A stretch of DNA of 64,000 nt from CAWCCP01 sp963701245 (GTDB lineage: Bacteria; Patescibacteriota; Saccharimonadia; Saccharimonadales; UBA4665): assembly GCA_963701245.1 (NCBI GenBank), contig OY969576.1:1612001-1676000 (forward strand), given 5' to 3'. The notes below the pieces were generated by a model. The model was given only the letters and a program-made list of their open reading frames with translations. It did not search any database and was not told where the DNA came from. Below are positions 24,798 to 33,864 of the stretch, piece after piece. A program made the position numbers and the translations under genes. The first letter of the stretch is position 1, and every line of letters starts with the position of its first letter.

Positions 24798-25922
24798 TCA
24801 TACATCAGCATTCAAGGTATCAATGACAAGAGCCAGATCGTTCGGATCCATACGGTCATGAATTGGGATAGAAATTACAGATGCATCGATCTGTTCTGTA
24901 ACCGGTAGTTCGCCGTAACAAGCACTCCCTTTAAAGTAGGTCTGCCGGTGAATGGACGGATGATAGTATGTTCGCACCTGAATACTGGCAGCATCCAGTT
25001 TGGTGAGTAGCGTATCGCGTAGGCTCACGTCCTTTAAAATTACCGTCGCAAAACAAAGTGATGAAAGTTCGGCATTTACCTGGAAGTTGAATCGCTCAGG
25101 ATTTAGTTTTGTTTGATATTCTCTATATACTGCTTGGCGCTGATCCAAGATCGAAGGTAATCGCTTTAACTGTCGGAGACCGATCGCTGCGTTTATTTCT
25201 TGTAATTTCCCATTGAAACCCAATTGAAAACTGTCACCCTTTTCGCCAAAACCGAAATTGATTACGGAGTGCAGATTCTCGATGAAAGCTTTGTCTCGAC
25301 TAATAACCGCTCCACCCTCACCGATACCGAACGGTTTCGTCGCATGAAAAGAAAATACTTCACAGAATCCCCGGCCGCCGACTTTATGGGTCTGGTCGTA
25401 CAGCGAGCCAAAGCCAGCTGCCGAATCAAGGATAAGCGATAGGTCATTCTCCTCGGCTAGTTTCTCCCAGGCATCAAGCGCCAGACTGCCAGTCCCAAAG
25501 GCATTACAAAAAAGTATTCCGGCTATCTGGTTTTGATAGTTTAGGTCATGCACGGCGCGAGTTGCTTCTTCAATATCCATATGCAGTCCATCAGGTTCAA
25601 TGTCGATAAATAACGGTTTGTAGCCACACCACAGCAACGTATGAGCGCCAGCAGCAAATGTAAACGATGGCATGATAACGTACTTTGACCCATCACCTTT
25701 GCCAAGTTTGGAAATCACAGCCGCAAATAATCCAGCCGTGGCGTTACAGACAGTACTGGCGTAATACCCTTCGCCAATATATTGACCAATTTGTTCGGCG
25801 AATTGTCGTTCATAGGGGCCAAAATTTGTATACCAGTTGGAGGCCAGAATCTTGGTATAATCCTCGGCTACATCATTTGCGGCTGGAAAATCTGGTCGAA
25901 TAAACGGTATCCTATAACTCAC
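24798..25922 (-). CDS. DegT/DnrJ/EryC1 family PLP-dependent sugar aminotransferase
   Basis: I chose the GTG at 25920-25922 (374 residues). It has AAGGA at a good distance upstream, while the ATG 15 bases earlier has none. The protein has the DegT fold: NATAGLFAAV near residue 60, LILDSAAGFGSLY, and FSFHATKPFGIGEGG with the PLP-binding Lys at about residue 196. It transfers an amino group to a keto-sugar nucleotide. The start overlaps the NeuD-like gene by 11 bases. With the adjacent acyltransferase it suggests synthesis of an N-acylated amino sugar. Confidence 0.88.
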   Translation of the reverse strand: MSYRIPFIRPDFPAANDVAEDYTKILASNWYTNFGPYERQFAEQIGQYIGEGYYASTVCNATAGLFAAVISKLGKGDGSKYVIMPSFTFAAGAHTLLWCGYKPLFIDIEPDGLHMDIEEATRAVHDLNYQNQIAGILFCNAFGTGSLALDAWEKLAEENDLSLILDSAAGFGSLYDQTHKVGGRGFCEVFSFHATKPFGIGEGGAVISRDKAFIENLHSVINFGFGEKGDSFQLGFNGKLQEINAAIGLRQLKRLPSILDQRQAVYREYQTKLNPERFNFQVNAELSSLCFATVILKDVSLRDTLLTKLDAASIQVRTYYHPSIHRQTYFKGSACYGELPVTEQIDASVISIPIHDRMDPNDLALVIDTLNADV

Positions 25923-26541
25923 TAGGCCATCCTTCATTATGTTTAATAACTTGAGCTGGAACGCCAACGGCGACGCTATTTTTTTCGGTAATGTTATGCA
26001 AAACTACCGCCCCGGCCCCAATGACTGAGCCTTCGGCAATAGAAACGTTATTGCTGATAACTGCTCCAATACCGATAAAAACACCATCCTCAATGGTGAC
26101 GTTACCAGCGATATGAGCACCCGGACTAATCGTCACAAAGTCACCAATATGTACGTCATGACTAATGCTAACTCCAATGTTAACAATGACATGTTGGCCA
26201 ATAGTAACATTAGTGGTTACCACTGCCAGTGGACTAATAACTGAACCGTCGCCAATGACAAGACTATCATCAACGTAAGCCATTTTTGAAACAACCGATA
26301 AAAAGCTCCGTCCGGGCCACTGCTTCACAAGATCACGTTTGACGGCAGGTGCACCAACTGCGACTACGACAGGCGTAAGGGCTCGGTCTCTTGCCTCTTC
26401 AATATTGAGACTTAGTGGATTATTTGGATCCACAAAGCTAGGTGATACTGCTCTGAATACGACCGTTTGGCCATCCTCCAAGTAAGACTCTATTTCATCA
26501 GCCTGCGCACCCGACCCTAAAAGGCCAACCTCTTGTGTCAT
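25912..26541 (-). CDS. NeuD-like sugar O/N-acyltransferase (left-handed beta helix)
   Basis: The protein has 209 residues. The N-terminal part is a small Rossmann-like domain (VGLLGSGAQADEIESYLED), typical of NeuD/PglD proteins. From about residue 85 it is a hexapeptide-repeat beta helix, with imperfect [LIV]-G-x4 repeats such as VIGDGSVISPLAVV and VTIEDGVFIGIGAVI, ending in VAVGVPAQVIK. Such enzymes acetylate amino sugars or sialic acids using acetyl-CoA. The partner DegT aminotransferase directly downstream makes a UDP-amino-sugar acetyltransferase the most likely role. Confidence 0.88.
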   Translation of the reverse strand: MTQEVGLLGSGAQADEIESYLEDGQTVVFRAVSPSFVDPNNPLSLNIEEARDRALTPVVVAVGAPAVKRDLVKQWPGRSFLSVVSKMAYVDDSLVIGDGSVISPLAVVTTNVTIGQHVIVNIGVSISHDVHIGDFVTISPGAHIAGNVTIEDGVFIGIGAVISNNVSIAEGSVIGAGAVVLHNITEKNSVAVGVPAQVIKHNEGWPSEL

Positions 26542-26548
26542 AGCTCTA

Positions 26549-27103
26549 TTATACCTGTTTTACGGCTTCAATATAGGTGGTCGCTGGATCATTCCTGAAA
26601 TCAAGGGCAATATCTTGATCGGATAGTCCATGCGGCATAATATTGACCGTTTTAAAACCGGCCGAGGCAATGACCAGTTTTAAATGTTTCGCGGTGTAGG
26701 CGTATCGATGTTCCCAGCTGAACAGACAATCGGAAAATATCTCATCCCAATTTTTGCCGTATCGATGATCTTCAACGTGCGGCAAGACATAATCCCGATA
26801 TTTCTTATTCCGTAGAAAATAGGCTTTCAGTAATCGATTAAGATCAGGCCAACCGACCCTCATAGCTTTGCCTGGCTTGAGGACTCGAAAACACTCTTTA
26901 AAGAATTCTTCAGCTTCAAGCTTAGTTAAATGCTCGATAAAATGTTCGTGGAAAATTGCATCGACTGAATTATCTTTATAAGGCAAAGGTTTAGTCAGGT
27001 CGTGATTAATAATATCTTTGCCTTTTAAAATATCGATATTCTGCCAGTCTTTGACAATATTAGGTCCGCAGGCCAGATGTAATTTTACCGGTTTAGTTTT
27101 CAT
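26549..27103 (-). CDS. SAM-dependent methyltransferase (type 11)
   Basis: The ATG at 27101-27103 has GGAG a few bases upstream and gives 184 residues. An earlier start 11 codons upstream lacks such support. The SAM-binding loop is KLHLACGPNI near the N-terminus, followed by the acidic second strand NIDIL, DNSVDAIFHEHFIEHL with the motif II/III region, and FRVLKPGKAMRVGWPDL. It is a small stand-alone class I methyltransferase. In this operon it may cap or modify a polysaccharide chain, a role known in Wzt/Wzm systems where a terminal modification is recognised for export. That role is inferred. Confidence 0.8.
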   Translation of the reverse strand: MKTKPVKLHLACGPNIVKDWQNIDILKGKDIINHDLTKPLPYKDNSVDAIFHEHFIEHLTKLEAEEFFKECFRVLKPGKAMRVGWPDLNRLLKAYFLRNKKYRDYVLPHVEDHRYGKNWDEIFSDCLFSWEHRYAYTAKHLKLVIASAGFKTVNIMPHGLSDQDIALDFRNDPATTYIEAVKQV

Positions 27104-28280
27104 GCTGGCTCCAGTCTCCTTGCATTCTAATGACACCTCCCTTAGTTTTATCTCCGTCTACTACCACAAAGCGGGCACAACTAAGCGTGTAGCCCATAAC
27201 CTCCATGCCTTTTCGCTCAAAAAGCGCCAAATCAATATTGTAGGCGCCCTCATTAAAGGATTCTAGGTCGGTTTCATAAGATATTGTATGCACCGTATTT
27301 GGAGTGTTTGTTAGTTGGTGCTGTTTGGTGTTCATTTCAGCTACCGAGACTCCAAATTTCGAAATGGTGTAGCCCAATACGACATCAAACGGTTTATTCA
27401 GTTCATATGAGACATCAAATTGTAACCGATCACTCGATGCTACCGTTTCCGGCGACCTCAGATTTATAGTCAGACTCTTCACCATATTGCTGTATTTCTG
27501 GTTTTTCAACTTAGCCGAAGACGATTGCTTGTCATTGGTGGCAATATTATCCAGCAAGTATTGACCTGCGATCCTATCGGGACTGCCGATTTTCTTAAAT
27601 TCACCATCTTCAATAAGCAGCGCTCGGGTACAAAACCGATTCACGGCACCCATATCGTGTGACACAAATACGACAGTTCGCTTTTGTAGTTTCAGATCTT
27701 CAAAGAAGTTATAGCATTTTTGTTGAAACGCTGCATCACCGACCGCCAAGACCTCATCAAGTAGCAGTATGTCGCTCTGGACTCTAATCGCAATCGAAAA
27801 AGCCAACCGAACCTGCATACCGGATGAATAGTTTTTTAGTTTTTGATCCATAAAGCGCTCGATTTCGGCGAAGGCAACAATTTCTTTATACAGTTTATCC
27901 ATTTCTTTACGATTAAAGCCGAGTAGCGCGCCGTTTAAATAGACATTTTCTCGTCCCGTAAGTTCCGGACTGAAGCCCACGCCAAGCTCAATAAAGGGAG
28001 TCAATTTGCCATTGACTTGGATGCTGCCGGTGTCAGGAGAGTATATTCCGGCCAGCATTTTTAAAAGTGTGCTCTTGCCGCTGCCGTTGCGGCCAACAAT
28101 GCCGAAAAATTCACCTTCGCGGATTTCAAAAGATATATCATTGACGGCCTCTTGCTTTTCAAATGAACGTCTGTGTTTATAAAAATTAATAACAGCACTC
28201 TTTATCGATGTCGTTTTTTCATGCGGAAGTTTAAAACTTTTGCTGACGTGATTGACTTGAATGGCTATGTTATCTGACAT
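27093..28280 (-). CDS. Polysaccharide ABC exporter, ATP-binding subunit (Wzt/TagH-like)
   Basis: The protein has 395 residues. Residues about 1-240 are an ABC ATPase: Walker A GRNGSGKSTLLKML, signature YSSGMQVRLAFS, Walker B ILLLDEVLAVGD and the H-loop VSHDM. Residues about 265-395 form an extra C-terminal beta-rich domain of the Wzt type, which binds the terminal sugar of a finished glycan in known systems. The permease gene lies four bases upstream, and the methyltransferase overlaps its 3' end. This is an ABC-dependent pathway for exporting a completed polysaccharide. Confidence 0.92.
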   Translation of the reverse strand: MSDNIAIQVNHVSKSFKLPHEKTTSIKSAVINFYKHRRSFEKQEAVNDISFEIREGEFFGIVGRNGSGKSTLLKMLAGIYSPDTGSIQVNGKLTPFIELGVGFSPELTGRENVYLNGALLGFNRKEMDKLYKEIVAFAEIERFMDQKLKNYSSGMQVRLAFSIAIRVQSDILLLDEVLAVGDAAFQQKCYNFFEDLKLQKRTVVFVSHDMGAVNRFCTRALLIEDGEFKKIGSPDRIAGQYLLDNIATNDKQSSSAKLKNQKYSNMVKSLTINLRSPETVASSDRLQFDVSYELNKPFDVVLGYTISKFGVSVAEMNTKQHQLTNTPNTVHTISYETDLESFNEGAYNIDLALFERKGMEVMGYTLSCARFVVVDGDKTKGGVIRMQGDWSQHEN

Positions 28281-28283
28281 AAA

Positions 28284-29084
28284 TTAGATATTCTCCGCAA
28301 AATATTTCGATTCTCGCCGGAAATAAACTGCCCCGATAATGAGCACCAGTATGACGATAATGAATGGAATGAATGCATACCAGCCACCCTGGAAAACATG
28401 TTTCGCGGTAACCGTTAAATGGGTAATGGCAACGTAACGGGCATCCTGGATTGTTTGGGCCATCGGATTAAGCAAGATCAGTTTTTGAAAGGTCAGGTTA
28501 GTAATCCTGGAGAGTGGATATAAAATCGGGGTCAAATAGAAACCAGCTTGCAAGCAAACTTCCCAAATATAGTTAATATCCCGATACTTCACAAATGCCG
28601 CTGATAAAAAGAAAGCCAAGCCTAGCGCAAAAAGGTATACCTCGGCAAAGATAAGTGGCAGCCAAACAATCGTACTCATGAGGCCAACGTGCCCAACGAC
28701 CATAAATACTGCAATGACAACGAGATTAAGAAAAAAGTTAATCAGTGCCGATAAACTGCTGCTGATCACAATAATCCAACGAGGTATTCGTATCTTCCGA
28801 ATCAAATCGCCGCGACCGACAATCGACCCCAGACTCATCATGGTCATCTCCAGGAAAAAGTTCCACATGACCACACCAAGCAGCAAGTACACCGGATAGT
28901 GGGGTATACCATTGCCAACCTTCAAAAACTTGACAAAAACGACGTATAAAATCAGGAAAATAAGCAGCGGTCGAAGCAATGACCAGGCATAGCCGAGAAC
29001 CGAACCTTGGTAACGAAGTTTAAAGTCCGTCCGTACCAATTCGCTAATTAACGCACGGTTTTGCTTTGTAACAAATCGCCTCAT
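28284..29084 (-). CDS. Polysaccharide ABC exporter, permease subunit (Wzm/TagG-like)
   Basis: The protein has 266 residues of the ABC-2 permease type. The amphipathic N-terminus with TDFKLRYQGSVLGYAWSLLR is the family hallmark, followed by six hydrophobic segments (about residues 34-55, 65-90, 105-130, 140-165, 175-195 and 232-255). It pairs with the adjacent ATPase to flip a lipid-linked polysaccharide across the membrane. It is the first gene of the minus-strand operon and diverges from a GT2 at 29123. Only 38 bases separate the two starts, so the promoters must overlap. Confidence 0.92.
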   Translation of the reverse strand: MRRFVTKQNRALISELVRTDFKLRYQGSVLGYAWSLLRPLLIFLILYVVFVKFLKVGNGIPHYPVYLLLGVVMWNFFLEMTMMSLGSIVGRGDLIRKIRIPRWIIVISSSLSALINFFLNLVVIAVFMVVGHVGLMSTIVWLPLIFAEVYLFALGLAFFLSAAFVKYRDINYIWEVCLQAGFYLTPILYPLSRITNLTFQKLILLNPMAQTIQDARYVAITHLTVTAKHVFQGGWYAFIPFIIVILVLIIGAVYFRRESKYFAENI

Positions 29085-29122
29085 CGATTAGAGTATTATA
29101 GAGTAAGCATGAGTCAAAGTCG

Positions 29123-30139
29123 ATGAATAAGGTAGTGGTTGTGATACCCAACTGGAATGGCGTTGACGGATTGCGACGGTGTCTCGATTCGGTTGTTGCT
29201 CAAACACTGGAACCTCACATTATCGTGGTAGACAATGGTTCGGTTGATGAATCAGTGCCGGTCATTGAAAAAGAATATCCTATGGTCGAGCTGATAAAAC
29301 ACGATCATAACAAGGGCTATGCCGGCGGCGTGAATCCCGGCTTCAAACGTGCTATCGAAATGAAAGCCGAATATGTGGCTCCGTTTAATAATGACGCTGT
29401 TGCCGACAAGAACTGGCTCAAAGAACTAAAAGCCTACTTGGATACACATGACCAAGTTGGCATCGCCACTTGCAAAGTTTTAACTGCCGACGGGGAACAA
29501 ATGGACAGTACCGGCGATTGGTATACCGTTTGGGGATTACCATATCCCCGCGGTCGTCACGAAAGCGATATCAATAAATACGACAACGACACGACTGTGT
29601 TCGGGGCCAGCGGAGCTGCCAGTATGTACCGGATAAAAATGCTTGAGGAAGTCGGCTTATTGGATGAAGATTTTTTCGCCTATTATGAGGATGTTGATTT
29701 GAGTTTTCGGGCACAGTTGGCAGGCTGGACTGTCGCTTTTGTGCCCTCATCAATTGTCTACCATGAAATCAGTACCACCAGTAATAAAATTAAAGGCTTC
29801 GCAACTTATCAAACCATAAAAAACCAACCACTTTTATTCTACAAAAACGTACCCAAACGTTTTATGTGGCGAGTCGGCTGGCGATTTACTATTGCTCATA
29901 CGTTGTTCTTTTTGCGAGCCATTACTCGGGGGCAGGGCTGGACAGCCTTAAAAGCCGATGTCAAAGGTACCGGTCTGCTCTTTAAGGCTCGCGGTAAACG
30001 ACGTCGCATTCAGGCCAGTAAAAAAGTGTCTGACGAGTATATCTGGGGAATTATGAAACATGATTTACCACCTAATGCCAAGGCTTTGCGGTCTCTACGC
30101 GCAAAATGGTGGGCAATGACCGGCAAACGGATCGCATAA
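29123..30139 (+). CDS. GT2 family glycosyltransferase (rhamnosyltransferase-like)
   Basis: The protein has 338 residues. VVVVIPNWNGVDGLRRCLDS opens the GT-A fold, IIVVDNGSVDESVPVIE supplies the nucleotide-binding Asp, VAPFNNDAVADKNWL carries the NND metal motif, and FFAYYEDVDLSFRAQLAGW is the ED catalytic block. It resembles WbbL/RfbF-type rhamnosyltransferases. The C-terminal segment includes a hydrophobic amphipathic stretch (FTIAHTLFFLRAI). The stop overlaps the ATG of the next GT4 gene (TAATG), so these two form their own plus-strand operon. Confidence 0.88.
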   Translation: MNKVVVVIPNWNGVDGLRRCLDSVVAQTLEPHIIVVDNGSVDESVPVIEKEYPMVELIKHDHNKGYAGGVNPGFKRAIEMKAEYVAPFNNDAVADKNWLKELKAYLDTHDQVGIATCKVLTADGEQMDSTGDWYTVWGLPYPRGRHESDINKYDNDTTVFGASGAASMYRIKMLEEVGLLDEDFFAYYEDVDLSFRAQLAGWTVAFVPSSIVYHEISTTSNKIKGFATYQTIKNQPLLFYKNVPKRFMWRVGWRFTIAHTLFFLRAITRGQGWTALKADVKGTGLLFKARGKRRRIQASKKVSDEYIWGIMKHDLPPNAKALRSLRAKWWAMTGKRIA

Positions 30140-31236
30140 TGAAAATCGTAATCGATGCCCGGGAACTGAGAACCAGCACCGGTCGGTATGTCGAACGGCT
30201 ACTTCATTACTTACAAAAAATCGACAGCAACCATGACTACATAGTGTTATTAAAACCGCGGGATATGGCCACTTGGCAACCAAAAAATCCACGCTTTCGT
30301 GTTGAAGCAACACCCTATAAAGAATTTACATTCGGCGAGCAATTAGACTTTAAGCAACAACTAAATAAGCTTAAGCCTGATCTCGTCCATTTTCCAATGG
30401 TTCAACAGCCAGTTTTTTACCATGGTAAAGTTGTCACGACGATGCAAGATTTGACGACCATTCGGTTTCGTAATCCCACTAAAAATGCGGTAGTCTTTAC
30501 CTTTAAACAACAAGTCTATAAATGGGTTAATAAACGGGTGGCAAAAAAATCGGTGGCTATTATTACGCCTACCGCATTTGTCAAAAATGATATTGTCGAC
30601 TACGCCGGCATAACGCCGGAGAAAGTCACGGTTACTCATCTCGCTGTTGACGAATTTGATGGTCAGGAAAAGCCAATTAATGATTTTATAAATCGTCCGT
30701 TTATTATGTTTACCGGTCGTCCTCAGCCACATAAGAATCTCCAACGTCTTATCAAAGCCTTTGCCTTGTTAAAGGACCGTCAGCCGGAGCTACTATTAAT
30801 GATCGCTGGTAAAAAGGATGCGTCTCATCTTACTTACGAACGCTTAGCAGAACAATTAGGCATTAGTGATCGGGTTATCCTGACTGATTGGATAACCGAC
30901 GGACAACTTAAGTGGGCAATGAAGCACACCAAGGCCTTCATTTGGCCCAGTTTAAGTGAAGGTTTTGGTCTACCACCACTCGAAGCAATGCTGTATGGTG
31001 CCCCGGTGGTCTCCAGCAACCTTAGCTGCATACCTGAAGTGCTTGGTAAAGCAGCCTACTATTTTGACCCTTTAGACGAAACTGACATGGCTACTGCGAT
31101 TGATACTGTACTCAGAGACAGCAAACTTCGCGAAAGATTAATTGCTGCCGGTCATCAACAGGTCAAGCAATACTCTTGGCAACGGATGGCCGAACAAACT
31201 TTGGCCGTCTATAAAAGTGCTCTTGAAGAGGACTAA
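30139..31236 (+). CDS. GT4 family glycosyltransferase
   Basis: The ATG at 30139 overlaps the previous stop (TAATG) and begins IVIDARELRTSTGRYVERLL, the natural GT4 N-terminus. The upstream alternative adds residues that lie inside the GT2 gene. The protein has 365 residues with a GT-B fold. The C-terminal nucleotide-binding domain has FMFTGRPQPHKNLQRLIKAF, IWPSLSEGFGLPPLEAMLYG (the E-x7-E motif) and APVVSSNLSCIPEVLG. It is a retaining transferase similar to mannosyl/rhamnosyltransferases. It is the last gene of the polysaccharide block; its TAA touches the stop of the convergent jag gene. Confidence 0.9.
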   Translation: MKIVIDARELRTSTGRYVERLLHYLQKIDSNHDYIVLLKPRDMATWQPKNPRFRVEATPYKEFTFGEQLDFKQQLNKLKPDLVHFPMVQQPVFYHGKVVTTMQDLTTIRFRNPTKNAVVFTFKQQVYKWVNKRVAKKSVAIITPTAFVKNDIVDYAGITPEKVTVTHLAVDEFDGQEKPINDFINRPFIMFTGRPQPHKNLQRLIKAFALLKDRQPELLLMIAGKKDASHLTYERLAEQLGISDRVILTDWITDGQLKWAMKHTKAFIWPSLSEGFGLPPLEAMLYGAPVVSSNLSCIPEVLGKAAYYFDPLDETDMATAIDTVLRDSKLRERLIAAGHQQVKQYSWQRMAEQTLAVYKSALEED

Positions 31237-31713
31237 TTACTGAGCAGTTTCAGTCAAGGGTTTTAAGACAATATGCCTGTCTCTTCCTTCGCCAATCGAT
31301 TCACTTGATAAGTTATAATCGGCCGCAAGTTGATGTACGACGCGGCGATCGGCGGCATTCATTGGCTGGAGATCCATTGGCTTGCCTGAATCGCGTACCT
31401 CTTTAGCCCACTCTTCTGCTCGATCACGCAGGCGATCGGCTCGCTGTTTCTTATATTCGGCAATATCAACGTTTACACGGGTATGAAAGAAATCATTGTT
31501 CTTTAGTGCCGTCGAGGCAAGGTATTGTAAGGAACGCATATTTTCTCCTCGCTGACCGATCAAAAAACCATTTAAGTGAGTACTCGGAACGTTTAACTGT
31601 ATCACCTCGCCATCGCTTGTTGCATAGACGTCCGTATTAAGGCCGAAAAACGACAGCAGGTCCTCCAAGTACTTCTTGGCATACTGTATCGCTTCTTCCA
31701 TCGATTCATTCAT
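31237..31713 (-). CDS. jag: Jag/KhpB-like RNA-binding protein
   Basis: The protein has 158 residues. Residues about 45-110 are a KH domain with the GxxG loop in GFLIGQRGENMRSLQYLAS. Residues about 115-155 are an R3H domain with RRVVHQLAADYNLSSESIGE and GRDRHIVL. The usual N-terminal Jag domain is short or missing. KhpB/Jag proteins bind RNA and in Firmicutes affect cell elongation. The gene lies directly after yidC, overlapping it by four bases, which is the conserved rnpA-yidC-jag order. Confidence 0.9.
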   Translation of the reverse strand: MNESMEEAIQYAKKYLEDLLSFFGLNTDVYATSDGEVIQLNVPSTHLNGFLIGQRGENMRSLQYLASTALKNNDFFHTRVNVDIAEYKKQRADRLRDRAEEWAKEVRDSGKPMDLQPMNAADRRVVHQLAADYNLSSESIGEGRDRHIVLKPLTETAQ

Positions 31714-32669
31714 GACCGTTTCCTCCTCTTTTTCATTGACTTTTTGGTTTTGGGTTTTGATTTAGTTTTAGGAGATTCTTTGGCTTGCGGTTTCACGTCA
31801 ACAACTTCAGCTTCAGGAATTGCCGCAACATTCTTGCTCGGTTTGTCGACAATCGTTTCCATTTCGGTCTCATCTTTCCTGAGTACTAAACTTTGTTGAA
31901 TATACGCGACAACACCCCCCGTGAGCCAGTAGAGGCTAAGCGCCGACGCAATATTGACAGTAAACAGAAAGATCATTACCGGCAAGAGATAACGGGTGCT
32001 TCTGCCGACTGCAGCATTCACTTCGGACTGATCAGTCTGTTTGCCTTGACCTGCATCACGTAAAATCGCGCGCAGTCCTCGTTGATCATCGCTCGTGGGC
32101 ATAAGCTGTTTAGCTTGATAATATTGAGCCACGGCGCTACCTAACACAATTAACATAGCCGGCCAGTAGATACCAGTGCCATGCCCAAGGGCACTTCTGC
32201 TTAGATCGACAATACCAAACAACGTGTTATCAAATCGGTGTATATTGCCGGCCAATATTTGCATCCAGGCAAGATGGCGAATGAATGGATAGGTAAAGAT
32301 AACGAGATTATGGGGATTGGAGATAACTCGGCGGAGACCACTATACAAACCAATCAGGATGATGAATTGAACGATTAAAATCGGCAAGGTGCCAACTGGG
32401 TTAATTCCTCGTTCTTTATACAATTCCATCAGCATCGCTGACTCTTTTTGACGATTACCTTTGGTCGCCTGCTTGATCCGTTTCATTTCAGGCTGCAGGG
32501 CCCGCATCGCTCTCGCCTGGTGGAGCTGCTTTTTGACAAGCGGCCACATTAATAACCGAATGACAATAGTAAAGATAATAAGGGCTAGTCCGAAATTATG
32601 TCCGGGCAGCACTGCATAGATAAGTACTAACAGATTGAATAGTGGCTTGACAATAAGTGTCGTAAACAT
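31710..32669 (-). CDS. yidC: Membrane protein insertase YidC/Oxa1
   Basis: The protein has 319 residues. It has the short YidC of Gram-positive type (no large periplasmic domain): an N-terminal hydrophobic segment, FTIVIRLLMWPLVKKQLHQA, a positively charged loop with MRALQPEMKRIKQ, then LPILIVQFIILIGLYSGLRR and later membrane segments including FLFTVNIASALSLYWLTGG. The C-terminal tail is rich in Lys/Arg (KPKTKKSMKKRRKRS), as is usual for ribosome binding. It inserts membrane proteins alone or with SecYEG. It lies between rnpA and jag. Confidence 0.95.
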   Translation of the reverse strand: MFTTLIVKPLFNLLVLIYAVLPGHNFGLALIIFTIVIRLLMWPLVKKQLHQARAMRALQPEMKRIKQATKGNRQKESAMLMELYKERGINPVGTLPILIVQFIILIGLYSGLRRVISNPHNLVIFTYPFIRHLAWMQILAGNIHRFDNTLFGIVDLSRSALGHGTGIYWPAMLIVLGSAVAQYYQAKQLMPTSDDQRGLRAILRDAGQGKQTDQSEVNAAVGRSTRYLLPVMIFLFTVNIASALSLYWLTGGVVAYIQQSLVLRKDETEMETIVDKPSKNVAAIPEAEVVDVKPQAKESPKTKSKPKTKKSMKKRRKRS

Positions 32670-32680
32670 AGCGATTCAAA

Positions 32681-33085
32681 TTATTCCCTATTGGATTTAA
32701 CTATACCATGAGGATATGCTCGGTATGGCGTCTGACGTTCTCTTGGACCGATGGCTTTATCGGCCAAATCGCCAATAAGTGCTTCCAGTTTGACCGCCTC
32801 CATAGAAGCAAGCTCATCGCTAAAGACCGTGAAGACCATATCTAGGCCTGGCGGGAACAGGCGCTCCCGACGACGCATTGATTCATAGATCCTTCGTCGG
32901 ATGCGATTCCTCACAACTGCACTCTTATTGACTTTCTTGCTCACGACAACAGCCAGACGGTATGGATGCTTATAGCCGCGAGTTAGGAATTTAAGGCTTA
33001 CGAGCGGACTGCGAATTGTTTGGCCGCGATTATAGACACCTCGTAGACTGCCATATCCATGAAAACGATGTGAACGAGCAATCAT
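32681..33085 (-). CDS. rnpA: Ribonuclease P protein component
   Basis: The protein has 134 residues with the RnpA fold. IARSHRFHGYGSLRGVYNRG opens the protein, LAVVVSKKVNKSAVVRNRIR and RRIYESMRRR form the RNR basic motif that contacts RNase P RNA and precursor tRNA. It works with the RNA subunit to mature tRNA 5' ends. The start codon lies 31 bases after the rpmH stop, the standard rpmH-rnpA pair. The gene continues into yidC after 11 bases. Confidence 0.93.
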   Translation of the reverse strand: MIARSHRFHGYGSLRGVYNRGQTIRSPLVSLKFLTRGYKHPYRLAVVVSKKVNKSAVVRNRIRRRIYESMRRRERLFPPGLDMVFTVFSDELASMEAVKLEALIGDLADKAIGPRERQTPYRAYPHGIVKSNRE

Positions 33086-33115
33086 ACCTACTAGTGTATA
33101 GGACTCGGACCGCTT

Positions 33116-33253
33116 TTAGACAGTAAGCTTAGTGCGCCCTTTATTGCGACGTCGCTTTAAAACAGTTCGACCGGCACGATCGGACATTCGTTTTAGAAAA
33201 CCGTGTTCTTTCGCGCGAGTTCGCTTTTTCGGCTGGTAGGTTCGTTTTGGCAT
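33116..33253 (-). CDS. rpmH: 50S ribosomal protein L34
   Basis: The protein has 45 residues. The sequence starts MPKRTYQPKKRTRAKEHGFL and ends in RTVLKRRRNKGRTKLTV, the universal L34 pattern, with HGFLKRM and the basic C-terminal motif. L34 binds 23S rRNA in the large subunit. It is the first gene of the rpmH-rnpA-yidC-jag cluster on the minus strand. Here, unlike the usual arrangement, the purine genes lie between it and dnaA. Confidence 0.95.
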   Translation of the reverse strand: MPKRTYQPKKRTRAKEHGFLKRMSDRAGRTVLKRRRNKGRTKLTV

Positions 33254-33309
33254 ACCGCACTACTTTACCATAGACTTACAGATTAATAAAGCTTAGTCTC
33301 TGGGGTCAG

Positions 33310-33738
33310 CTAATACACGGCGTAAAGCGTCGACCATGTTTGAGGTCCTATTTTTCCGTCAACAAAGAGTTTGTATTGTTTCTGGAAAGTAACAACTGCC
33401 GAATACGTACTTGAATCGAATGTGCCGCTCACTTTCAGGCTTGTTTTTATCACTTGATTGAGCATTGACTGGGCGTATTCAACACATTTACCCCGGCTAC
33501 CGAGTACAAGTACGGGCAAAGTATTTGGAGCTCCGGCGCAACCGAAATTACCACTGGAAATTGCTACCGACGGAGTTGACGTTTGGTTTGTAGCGAGCAA
33601 ATACGTACCGACACAGATAAGTAGTATCAGGAAAAACAAGGTGGCGAAATTCGCCGGACTAAATACTTTTTTTACTGCAATCCGTTGATCATCTGGAACG
33701 GTTGGAGATGGTGAGGTATCGATGTTAATTTTTGACAC
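33310..33738 (-). CDS. Membrane-anchored peptidoglycan-binding protein
   Basis: The protein has 142 residues. A cytoplasmic N-terminus of about 30 residues precedes one transmembrane helix (about 31-50, FATLFFLILLICVGTYLLAT). The C-terminal part (about 78-142) is a PG_binding_1 domain: GKCVEYAQSMLNQ, then SGTFDSSTYSAVVTFQKQY and VDGKIGPQTWSTLYA. It would bind the wall from the outer face of the membrane. It is a single gene between rpmH and purK, whose start lies on the other strand 143 bases away. No enzymatic domain is attached. Confidence 0.85.
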   Translation of the reverse strand: MSKINIDTSPSPTVPDDQRIAVKKVFSPANFATLFFLILLICVGTYLLATNQTSTPSVAISSGNFGCAGAPNTLPVLVLGSRGKCVEYAQSMLNQVIKTSLKVSGTFDSSTYSAVVTFQKQYKLFVDGKIGPQTWSTLYAVY

Positions 33739-33864
33739 GTTACTCTAGTATACCGATTATGCTTACTTCTGCAACCGCTCCAACTTATCGGCAGATATTA
33801 CCATTAGTCCGGGTATTGTAAAATATTTACATTTATTATATTTTATATGTACCTGTGAGGGGTC

